35,642 bases of DNA from CAYWLI01 sp964519535 (GTDB lineage: Bacteria > Desulfobacterota > B13-G15 > RBG-16-54-18), in NCBI GenBank assembly GCA_964519535.1, contig CAZFIR010000038.1:1-35642 (forward strand), given 5' to 3'. Shown here piece by piece: positions 1-6,916 of this stretch. The notes beneath the pieces were generated by a model, which was not told the origin of the DNA, did not search any database, and saw nothing but the letters and a program-made list of their open reading frames with translations. The first letter of the stretch is position 1. Each line of letters starts with the position of its first letter. The position numbers were made by a program, and so were the translations under genes.

Positions 1-1
1 G

Positions 2-1390
2 GGACAAAATCCAGCCTGCTCCGGTGCCAATGCCAACAAGACGAGGCAGGCGTTGACCAAGCTGAAATGGCTGGTGAATGTCAATATGTTTGATAACGAA
101 ACCGCTTCCTTCTGGAAGGGGCCGGGGATGGATCCCAAAAAGGTCCAGACCGAGGTCTTCTTCCTTCCCTGCGCAGTGTCGGCAGAGAAGGAGGGCTCGA
201 TTACGAACTCCGGCCGCTGGATGCAGTGGCGCTATGCAGCTGCCAAACCGCCGGGGAAGGCCCTCCCTGACGGTGATATGATCGTCGAGCTCTTCGCAAA
301 GATACAAGAGCTCTACCGAAAAGAGGGCGGAGTCTTGCCCGAGCCGATCATCAACCTCAAATGGGACTACACAACCAGGGGCAAATTCGACGCACATAAG
401 GTAGCAAAAGAGATCAACGGCTATTTCTTGAAGGACGTCACCATCAAGGATACAACCTATAAGAAAGGGACCCTCGTTCCCTCATTCGCCTTCCTGCAGG
501 CAGACGGCTCCACCTCTTCGGGCAACTGGCTCTACTGCAATTCTTACACCGAGAAGGGGAACATGGCCGCCCGTAGGGGCCTGAAAGATACCTCCGGCAT
601 CGGGCTCTACCTCGAGTGGTCATGGTGCTGGCCGGTGAACCGCCGGATCATCTACAACCGGGCCTCGGTAGACCTCAAGGGTCAACCGTGGGATACGAAG
701 CATCCGGTAATCAGCTGGACAGGCGAAAAGTGGGTGGGTGATGTGCCTGACGGTGGGTGGCCACCTATGGCCAATCCCGATGGGACTCGTAACCCCAATT
801 CCAAGTACCCCTTCATCATGAAGGAAGAGGGGTATGCCCACATCTTCGGCCCGGGTCGTCCTGATGGACCCTTCCCCGAGCACTATGAACCATTGGAGTG
901 TCCGGTGGAGCGGAACCTGATGAGCTCTCAGTTCATCAACCCGACGGTGAAGCAATTTGAGACCGAGATGGACAAACGCTTCACCTGCGATCCGCGGTAC
1001 CCCTTTGTGGGCACCACCTATCGGGTCACCGAACACTGGCAGAGCGGTGTGGCCACGAGATGGCAGCCGTGGTTGCTCGAGGCACAGCCCCAGCAGTTCT
1101 GCGAGATGAGTGAGGAGTTGGCAAAACTGAGGGGCATCAAGAATGGTGACAACGTTATCGTGGAGTCTGGTCGCGGCAGGGTGACCGCGGTGGCCATGGT
1201 TACCAAGCGGTTTAGACCCCTCACTGTTATGGGGCAGACCGTCCATGAAGTCGGGTTACCGTGGTGCTACGGCTGGGTGCACCCCAAAGATGGTGGTGAC
1301 TCCTCTAACCTGTTGACCCCGTCGGTGGGCGACCCCAACACAAAAATACCTGAGACCAAGGCGTTCATGGTGAACGTGCGCAAGGCATAA
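2..1390 (+). CDS. fdhA: Formate dehydrogenase catalytic (alpha) subunit, 3' part
   Basis: The frame is open from the first bases of the window, so this is the C-terminal part (about 462 residues) of a larger gene whose start, N-terminal Fe-S site and active-site Sec/Cys lie upstream. The protein oxidises formate at a Mo- or W-bis-pterin centre. The piece carries the GQNP and NSGRWMQWRY segments typical of FdnG/FdhA proteins, and ends in the pterin-binding beta-barrel domain (about the last 130 residues, from FCEMSEELAKLRGIKNGD on). The stop is followed 13 bases later by the iron-sulfur subunit gene, with a strong AAAGGAGGAG ribosome site. With that three-cluster beta subunit and no membrane gamma subunit gene behind it, the enzyme resembles the soluble periplasmic FdhAB of Desulfovibrio more than membrane-bound E. 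coli FdnGHI. The family call is secure; metal and location are inferred. Confidence 0.95.
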   Translation, partial: GQNPACSGANANKTRQALTKLKWLVNVNMFDNETASFWKGPGMDPKKVQTEVFFLPCAVSAEKEGSITNSGRWMQWRYAAAKPPGKALPDGDMIVELFAKIQELYRKEGGVLPEPIINLKWDYTTRGKFDAHKVAKEINGYFLKDVTIKDTTYKKGTLVPSFAFLQADGSTSSGNWLYCNSYTEKGNMAARRGLKDTSGIGLYLEWSWCWPVNRRIIYNRASVDLKGQPWDTKHPVISWTGEKWVGDVPDGGWPPMANPDGTRNPNSKYPFIMKEEGYAHIFGPGRPDGPFPEHYEPLECPVERNLMSSQFINPTVKQFETEMDKRFTCDPRYPFVGTTYRVTEHWQSGVATRWQPWLLEAQPQQFCEMSEELAKLRGIKNGDNVIVESGRGRVTAVAMVTKRFRPLTVMGQTVHEVGLPWCYGWVHPKDGGDSSNLLTPSVGDPNTKIPETKAFMVNVRKA

Positions 1391-1403
1391 AGGAGGAGAT
1401 CCT

Positions 1404-2141
1404 ATGGCTGATAAAACGTTCTTTATCGATACTACCCGGTGCACCGCTTGTCGTGGCTGTCAGGTAGCGTGCAAAGAGTGGAACCAGAACCCCGCTACCA
1501 AGACCAAGAACTGGGGAAGTCACCAGAACCCTGCGGATCTCTCCTTTGAGACCTATAAGCTCGTTCGCTTCTCTGAGGTGGTCTCGGATGGGGAGCTCCG
1601 GTGGTACTTCTTCCCCGATCAGTGCCGCCACTGTATAGAGCCTCCGTGTAAAGAGATCGCCGAGGCCCTCGGGTACAAGAAGGCTATCACACAAGATGCG
1701 GCGACCGGCGCGGTGCTCTTTAATCAGAAGGTAAAGGTAAAAGCGGAGGACTTCGAGGAGATCAGGGATGCCTGTCCCTTTAACATCCCGAGATATGATC
1801 CCAAGCAGATGGCTATTGCTAAATGCACCATGTGCATTGACCGTGTCTCCAACGGGCTGTTACCTGCCTGCGTCAAGACCTGTCCCACAGGGACCATGAA
1901 TTTTGGCGATCGGAGCCAGATGCTGGCCCTGGGCAATAAGCGGCTGAAGGAGCTGAAGGCCCAATACCCGAAGGCCCAACTTCTCAATGCTGAGGATATC
2001 CGCACCATCTTTCTGGTCATCGATGACTCCGAGAAGTACTATGAGTTCGCCAAGGCGAACGGTCCTTTGGGTATTACACGCTTGGTGGCTATGAAGAAGC
2101 TCATCAGCCCCCTGGTGCGTCTGTCAGGATTGAAGGGATAG
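1404..2141 (+). CDS. fdhB: Formate dehydrogenase iron-sulfur (beta) subunit
   Basis: Electron-transfer subunit of 245 residues that takes electrons from the catalytic subunit. Visible cysteines are C13, C16, C19, C23, then C74, C77, C82, C124, then C141, C144, C156, C160. By the family's cross-pairing rule these give three [4Fe-4S] clusters. The CIGCGYC-type block that supplies the fourth cluster in FdnH/FdoH is absent, and there is no C-terminal membrane helix. That composition matches the small subunit of soluble periplasmic FdhAB. ATG is chosen because AAAGGAGGAG lies seven bases upstream. No cytochrome b subunit gene follows; a terminator does. The partner accepting electrons (often periplasmic cytochrome c3) is not encoded here. 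Confidence 0.95.
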   Translation: MADKTFFIDTTRCTACRGCQVACKEWNQNPATKTKNWGSHQNPADLSFETYKLVRFSEVVSDGELRWYFFPDQCRHCIEPPCKEIAEALGYKKAITQDAATGAVLFNQKVKVKAEDFEEIRDACPFNIPRYDPKQMAIAKCTMCIDRVSNGLLPACVKTCPTGTMNFGDRSQMLALGNKRLKELKAQYPKAQLLNAEDIRTIFLVIDDSEKYYEFAKANGPLGITRLVAMKKLISPLVRLSGLKG

Positions 2142-2169
2142 TTTTTCCCTTCATGCACTATAAATGGAT

Positions 2170-2213
2170 GGGCTTGTCTTGAGAGGTTCCCTTTCAGGAC
2201 AAGCCCTTTCTTT
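2170..2213 (+). terminator. Intrinsic terminator after fdhAB
   Basis: GGGCTTGTC (2170-2178) pairs exactly with GACAAGCCC (2198-2206). The stem can be extended inward through G-U pairs toward a small loop near 2187-2191. A pyrimidine-rich CTTTCTTTC tail follows. It separates fdhAB from fdhE, so the accessory genes probably have their own promoter in 2214-2250 or depend on read-through. Confidence 0.8.
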
Positions 2214-2261
2214 CTTCAGGTGAATGGTATAGTATAGATAAATAGGGAGAGGATTGTTCAT

Positions 2262-3164
2262 ATGGCGGAGTTGCTTGATCGGATCAGAGAGCGGATTGCA
2301 CGGTTTCAAAAAGAGAGGCCGCACTATCGGGAGATCCTCGATCTCTACGCCTTGATTCTTGAGGAACAGGTGAAAATGCTCCGTCAGGTACAGATCACCG
2401 TGCCCAAGGTGGATAAGAAACTCGTGAAGTCACGTTTGGGGGAAGGCCTTCCTCTGCTGGGGAGAGAGGGATTCGCAATAGACCTTGAGGCAGCGCAAAA
2501 ACTCTTTTATACCCTGAGCTTGATCGGACAGGGCGCAACCGCGAAGATGGGTGATGCAATTCCGAGAATCTCAAAGTCGGCAGAGGCGGGCGAGCTGGAT
2601 CTGAGAGATATATTCAGTAAGCACTACGATGAAATGTATCTCGCTCAAGAGGCTGAGCAATGCGGTTTAGATACGGGCATTCTCGCCTTCTTGGTCCGGG
2701 CCAGTGTCAGACCTTCTGTAATAGCCCAGATGGAGCAGCTGCGGGGTGCTCTCAACCTGGAAGAGTGGCTGCAGGGGCAGTGTCCCCTCTGTGGATCTGC
2801 CCCCCAGATAGCCCAGTTGAGGGATGAGGAGGGGAAGAGGTATCTGCAGTGCTCGTTTTGCAGTTGTCAGTGGCGCTGGGAGCGCATAGCCTGTCCCTCG
2901 TGCCACAACAAGGACTTGGACTCACTGCACTACCTCTACGCCGAAGAGGAAGAGGCCTACCGGGTGGATCTCTGCGATCAGTGCAGAGGATATATCAAGA
3001 CGGTGGATTCGCGCAAACTCGATTACGAGCCCTCTTTGGATCTCGAGGACATCGTCACCATGCACCTCGACATCCTTGCCTTCGAGAAGGGATACCGCAG
3101 AACTGCCCCGACCCCCTGGGGTCCATGGTCGTTACACGAGGGAGGTGTGGTTGGGCGTGCTTAA
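2262..3164 (+). CDS. fdhE: Formate dehydrogenase accessory protein FdhE
   Basis: 300 residues, close to the 309 of E. coli FdhE, a protein needed for maturation of active formate dehydrogenase. The C-terminal half holds four CxxC pairs: C174/C177, C197/C200, C211/C214 and C238/C241. This is the rubredoxin-like metal-binding signature of the family. The N-terminal 160 residues are helical and charged, without a signal peptide, so the protein is cytoplasmic. ATG 2262 has GGGAGAGG upstream. The gene overlaps the start of fdhD, which implies coupled translation. Its place directly behind fdhAB supports the call. Confidence 0.93.
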   Translation: MAELLDRIRERIARFQKERPHYREILDLYALILEEQVKMLRQVQITVPKVDKKLVKSRLGEGLPLLGREGFAIDLEAAQKLFYTLSLIGQGATAKMGDAIPRISKSAEAGELDLRDIFSKHYDEMYLAQEAEQCGLDTGILAFLVRASVRPSVIAQMEQLRGALNLEEWLQGQCPLCGSAPQIAQLRDEEGKRYLQCSFCSCQWRWERIACPSCHNKDLDSLHYLYAEEEEAYRVDLCDQCRGYIKTVDSRKLDYEPSLDLEDIVTMHLDILAFEKGYRRTAPTPWGPWSLHEGGVVGRA

Positions 3165-3912
3165 GAAACGCTCTGCCATTCTGGTACAGGATGGAAAGGC
3201 GAAGGAGATTGAAGACTGGGTCGCCGCTGAGGACTCATACGAGCTCTATATTAATAATGCCCTGATCGATGCCATTGTAGTCTCCCCCTTAGACCTTGAG
3301 GCCCATGCCGTCGGCTACGTCGTAACTGAGGGACTTGTTGAACCGGATGAGGTGGAGGGAGTGAGTCAAAAGGGGTGCCGGGTCTTCATCAAGACCAGTG
3401 ATGGCAAGGACGTTGTTCCGTCAAAGACCGTCTGGCGGAATTCGGCCTATAGGGGGAGCAACGGGCCATCAATTACCCCGATTTCCTCAAACGTCTTGAT
3501 CGAACCGGCCTTGATCGTGCAGTGTGCACGACAGATTACCGAACAGGCTAAAAACTGGAAAAAGTCCGGGGGTGTTCATATCTCGTTGCTCTTTAATTCG
3601 GAGGGTGAGCTGATCAAGGCCGCCGAAGACATCGGGCGGCACAACAGTGTGGACAAGGTAGTAGGGTACGCCCTCCTTCACGGCATCCCTCTGGCCGAAA
3701 CCATACTGGCGTGCAGTGGCCGGCAGCCTGAGGGGATGGTCCTGAAGGCCGCTCGGGCGAAGATACCCATTGTTCTCACCAAGGCCGCCGTGACCGATAA
3801 AGGGTTTGATATTGCACAGCAATTGGGGGTGACCCTCATCGGCTTTGCCCGTGATGATCGGTTTACCCTATACACGCACCCGGAGAGGGTGCAGGTTGTC
3901 TTTGCGTCATAA
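3157..3912 (+). CDS. fdhD: Formate dehydrogenase sulfurtransferase FdhD, lacking the CxxC motif
   Basis: FdhD transfers sulfur from IscS to the pterin metal centre of formate dehydrogenase. Family hallmarks are present: the LEAHAVGYVVTEGL region, the GRHNSVDKVVG segment, ACSGRQPEGMVLKAARAKIPIV, and a C-terminal IGFARDDRFTLYTHPER. The frame is open further upstream. GTG 3157 is chosen because GGAGG (3141-3145) sits 11 bases before it; TTG 3151 is the alternative. Either way the gene overlaps fdhE by 8-14 bases. Odd point: where the family normally has a CxxC loop (E. coli C121/C124) this protein reads NSAYRGSNG (residues 95-103 from GTG), with no cysteine. The only Cys residues are elsewhere, in IVQCARQ, ILACSGR and KGCRVF. 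Confidence 0.9.
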   Translation: MLKKRSAILVQDGKAKEIEDWVAAEDSYELYINNALIDAIVVSPLDLEAHAVGYVVTEGLVEPDEVEGVSQKGCRVFIKTSDGKDVVPSKTVWRNSAYRGSNGPSITPISSNVLIEPALIVQCARQITEQAKNWKKSGGVHISLLFNSEGELIKAAEDIGRHNSVDKVVGYALLHGIPLAETILACSGRQPEGMVLKAARAKIPIVLTKAAVTDKGFDIAQQLGVTLIGFARDDRFTLYTHPERVQVVFAS

Positions 3913-3962
3913 TTGCGATAAAATTTATTGAGAACGGCTCATTTTACATTGAGGGGTGAACA

Positions 3963-5060
3963 ATGAAGAGAACATTAACCACGATATTTATCACTTTAGT
4001 ACTCTTACTGAGCGTCGTGATTTCCGCCGCTTTGGCGGAGAAGACGCAGGTCACCATCCTCCTCTACAGCAACAATATCAACGGCCAGATCTATCCCGCC
4101 GGGTGAGGGTCGTCCAGATCTGGCGGTCTTGCCAGAAGGGCAGGGGTGATACAGGAAATCAAAAATGATGGGAAGGACGTTCTCATTGTGGATGCAGGGG
4201 ATCTCCTCTATTATAGAAATGTACAGCCCGCCCTGCCCGCTGCCCAGAAAAAAGAGGCCGTGTTGAACGCCCAATTGATAGTCGACGCCTTCAATCTCAT
4301 GGGGTGCGACGTCGTGGGCATAGGAGAGGATGACCTCAGGCTGGGTGCCAAGGACTTCGCGCACATGAAAAAAAAGGCCGCCTTTCCCTTTGTTTCCGCC
4401 AATGTGGTCAGCAAGGGCGTCCGCCACGTATCAGTCCCCTCCGTGATCAAGAACGCAGGGGGTCTGCGGTGGGGGATTTTCAGCCTCATGAGTGCCAACC
4501 CGTCTTCACAAGACCAAACCCGGGACTGGAAGGTACTGGATCCGGTGCGTAAGGGCAAGGAGATGGTAGAGGAATTGCAGGGTAAGGCCGATGTCATTAT
4601 TCTCCTTGCAGCCATGCCTTTGCAGGAGCTTACGGACCTCCTCTCCCACGTGTCAGGGATAACGATCGCTGTGGCCGGGCACAATCCAACAGGGTTGAGA
4701 AGGGCCCTGCAGGTGGGGCAGACCATCGTGGTTGGCAGCTACGCCTATGGCAGATATCTGGGGGTGTTGACACTCTCCATCAAGGGCCCCGACGCGCCCT
4801 TTGTCGATGAGGCCAAGATCATGCAACTGGAGAGAGAACTGGATGTGCTGGAGGGCACGATCAAGCAAGGGACATCGGGATCGTTGACAGAGCGCAAGCA
4901 AAAGCTGAAGGCCGAACTCGAGGAGTTGAGGCAGGGTAATAGCTATCGCAATGAGCTCGTCGTCCTCTCATCCAGAATCCGGGAAGACCACGCGGTGCAG
5001 AAATTGATCAGAGATTTCAGCGCGCAGCGGAACAAGCTGAATACAGGATGCTCTGAATAA
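3963..5060 (+). CDS. Predicted exported selenoprotein, UshA/5'-nucleotidase-like metallophosphatase family (Sec at codon 48)
   Basis: Read through the in-frame TGA at 4104-4106, this is one 365-residue protein. Start ATG 3963 has GAGGGG a few bases upstream, then a clear signal peptide (MKRT, a hydrophobic core, cleavage near ALA at residue 25). The TGA falls in PAG-U-GSSRSGGLARRAG. GGLARRA followed by VLIVDAGDLL is the pattern I recall from UshA-like proteins with a PCGC...GGLARRA motif, where the TGA position is the second Cys. A hairpin with a GGUCU loop follows the TGA at the E. coli fdhF spacing (separate entry). The canonical metallophosphatase ligands look mostly lost: NNING for the usual NDLHG, EDD for NHE, GHNP for GHxH. 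So phosphatase activity is doubtful and a redox or binding role is possible. The C-terminus (residues 280-340) is coiled-coil-like. It follows genes for a formate dehydrogenase that typically contains Sec, so the organism probably has the Sec machinery. Confidence 0.8.
4104..4141 (+). promoter_or_regulatory. Bacterial SECIS element directing Sec insertion at UGA 4104-4106
   Basis: TCTGGC (4119-4124) and GCCAGA (4131-4136) form a perfect 6-bp stem with loop GGTCTT (4125-4130). A lower stem GTCC (4112-4115) with GGGC (4138-4141) closes it across a small internal loop. The loop GG starts 18 bases after the UGA and reads GGUCU. In E. coli fdhF the same GGUCU loop also starts 18 bases after its UGA. 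This is seen directly in the sequence; function is inferred from that match. Confidence 0.82.
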
Positions 5061-5394
5061 TAGATGCTTGGGGGGCTGTAAGACTATGATTCAGCACAGT
5101 TCAAGATGTCAGGCGGGAGTTTTTCCGCATCATTTAGCCATGGTGCAGATTCATCAACCAGTTGATCGTCCTGTGGATACCTGGAACCTGTAGCTTCAGT
5201 AACCGTGGTTGTCAGTATCATTCCATAGCGCACATGCGCGAGCGTGTTAAGAGTAAAAATGCGGTCTCAACATTTCGACCTTAACGATGAAGGCCTTTTT
5301 GATTTTCCTCGTCAACCTCAATAGGCTCTTTGCTTGTTTTCACTCAATCATGAGAGGCATGCGGATCACAGTCTAGGGATAGCTCAGGGGTATC
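5061..5394. other. Gene-less stretch of 334 bases
   Basis: No ORF here has both a ribosome site and recognisable content. A 35-codon frame from ATG 5085 has no ribosome site or similarity I can see. The stretch holds GGTCTCAAC (5262-5270), also present at 29321-29328 inside the REP-like motif copy, and a 13-base segment (5307-5319) repeated in inverse orientation at 26797-26809. It may be decayed repeat material. Confidence 0.4.
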
Positions 5395-6210
5395 TTGTCA
5401 GATGACGCTCAATGGTTTGCAACGATGATTCAGAGGGGGAAGCGAAAAAATAGTGCGTGCACTTTGAGACCCATTGCTGTTTGTTTTCTTGTATTGATGT
5501 TGACTATGGGTTGCGCACAAAGGTTTCGCGTTGGTCCCGACTCTGAGGCTGCTGTTCCCCCGGAAGGTCTTGCCCCGATGGGTTATACGGTCCAGCTTGG
5601 GGCGTTCTCAAAACTATCCAACGCTGTTCGGCTATCAGAGACATTACTGCAACGCGGCTTGAATGCCTATTACTTTGTTCACAGAACGGGGCTCTACAAG
5701 GTTCGGTTTGGGAATTTTGCGTCAAAAGAGCGTGCCCGAAGCCATGCCGAAGACCTTCATGTCTTAGGTATTATTAATGAATATTTCATTGTCGGTCCGG
5801 AAGACTATCCTCAAGACCCCAGACCCGGAAAGCCATATCTGAAGAATGAGATCGTCAGAACGGCAAGGAGTTTTCTCGGTGTGCCCTATCGGTGGGGCGG
5901 CACATCATCCGCGGAGGGGTTTGATTGCAGCGGATTTTCGATGACGGTATATCAGCTCAACGGCCTCAACATGCCGAGATCGTCAAAGGCACAATGGGAG
6001 GCCGGTATGCCGATCGATCGCGATCAATTATCAAAGGGTGACCTCGTCTTTTTTGATCCTACGGGAAGCGGAGAGGTATCTCACGTGGGTATCTACCTTG
6101 GTGAGAATAACATAATCCATGCACCAGGATGGGGTAAAAAGATACGGATCGATTCCCTTTCGAAGGGATATTACCGTCGGCATTTTGTTGGGGTGAGATC
6201 GTATTTGTAG
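5395..6210 (+). CDS. SPOR-NlpC/P60 peptidoglycan hydrolase lipoprotein
   Basis: A 271-residue exported cell-wall enzyme. A basic N-terminus and hydrophobic stretch end in a lipobox LTMGC (Cys40), so it is probably a lipoprotein. Residues 62-133 form a SPOR domain (YTVQLGAF ... LYKVRFGNF), which binds denuded peptidoglycan. Residues 150-271 form an NlpC/P60 domain with Cys178 in FDCSGF, His230 in SHVGIYLG and His242 in IIHAPG as the likely Cys-His-His triad. Such enzymes cut peptide stems of peptidoglycan. The start is unsettled: TTG 5395 has AGGGG four bases upstream, while ATG 5425 (residue 11) gives a more normal signal peptide but lacks a ribosome site. A separate transcription unit is likely, given the 334-base gap upstream. 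Confidence 0.9.
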   Translation: MSDDAQWFATMIQRGKRKNSACTLRPIAVCFLVLMLTMGCAQRFRVGPDSEAAVPPEGLAPMGYTVQLGAFSKLSNAVRLSETLLQRGLNAYYFVHRTGLYKVRFGNFASKERARSHAEDLHVLGIINEYFIVGPEDYPQDPRPGKPYLKNEIVRTARSFLGVPYRWGGTSSAEGFDCSGFSMTVYQLNGLNMPRSSKAQWEAGMPIDRDQLSKGDLVFFDPTGSGEVSHVGIYLGENNIIHAPGWGKKIRIDSLSKGYYRRHFVGVRSYL

Positions 6211-6230
6211 CTGTGACGGCTGTATTGTTG

Positions 6231-6872
6231 TTATTTCGGCTTGCGAAAATTGAGGGTATAGCTCCACCAGTTGCCGTAGCGTTCTTCCAACTCAAATCCT
6301 GCCTCTTCTGCCCAGCGGATCGTTGTTCTGGCCAAGGGATAGTCGGGGTCTAAGAACTCTTCCGTGATTGAGAGCACTCCCCCCGGTTTGAGTACCCGTC
6401 GGAGTTCTTTCAACGCACGTTTTCGATCCGGGATCTCTGGCAAGACGGTCACTAAAAAGGCGCGATCGACGGTCTCTTTTCCCACCGGCAGGTGTGAGGC
6501 ATCGGCAATGTGGGTCTCGACGTTGGTCAGCTTCGAGTCGCTCACCTTTCGTTTCACCGCGGCGATCATGGCGGGCTGGATGTCCACAGCCAAGAGTTTT
6601 CCTCCTGGTTCCGTACGGCGCGCCGCCTCTATGGTAAAGGCCCCCGGGCCCGGTCCTAGTTCCAATACTCTCTCGCCGGGGCGGATGCCGACGCGAGCAA
6701 GGACCGGACGCATGTACCAACGGCGGATGGAATTGTCTACGATCCACCGAAACGAGGCAGGACATGCTCCCCGCTCGGTCACCTTTGAGAGCAACCTGAC
6801 TACCACGAGCCAGACAAAGAGCAGCCCAACGCATCCGATGAGGGCGATCCGTAGCGCTCTGGTCACATCCAT
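6231..6872 (-). CDS. Membrane-anchored class I SAM-dependent methyltransferase
   Basis: 213 residues. An N-terminal membrane helix (about residues 7-28, ALRIALIGCVGLLFVWLVVV) anchors the protein. A Rossmann methyltransferase domain follows, with motif I VLELGPGPGAFT, an acidic residue in LLAVDIQPAMI for the ribose, and GGVLSITEEF after motif III. The overall pattern is that of Methyltransf_11/UbiE-like enzymes. The substrate cannot be read from the sequence. It lies 44 bases downstream of feoB on the same strand, so it may be co-transcribed with the iron operon, but a functional link is not shown. Confidence 0.85.
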   Translation of the reverse strand: MDVTRALRIALIGCVGLLFVWLVVVRLLSKVTERGACPASFRWIVDNSIRRWYMRPVLARVGIRPGERVLELGPGPGAFTIEAARRTEPGGKLLAVDIQPAMIAAVKRKVSDSKLTNVETHIADASHLPVGKETVDRAFLVTVLPEIPDRKRALKELRRVLKPGGVLSITEEFLDPDYPLARTTIRWAEEAGFELEERYGNWWSYTLNFRKPK

Positions 6873-6916
6873 AATGCATTCCGCTGTTTAGCCATGTGAG
6901 ATCGGGGCTGTTCCCA

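Noticed and set aside
620..1246. 208-codon minus-strand ORF inside fdhA
   Set aside because: Antisense shadow of a certain gene in GC-rich DNA; no ribosome site and no recognisable protein.
3963..5060. The gene behind fdhD as a pseudogene split by a stop, or a short gene starting at GTG 4146
   Set aside because: The frame on both sides of the TGA is intact, the signal peptide is upstream in frame, conserved residues lie between TGA and 4146, and a SECIS hairpin with exact fdhF spacing follows the TGA.
5085..5192. 35-codon ORF after the selenoprotein gene
   Set aside because: No ribosome site, no recognisable sequence, and the frame closes at once.
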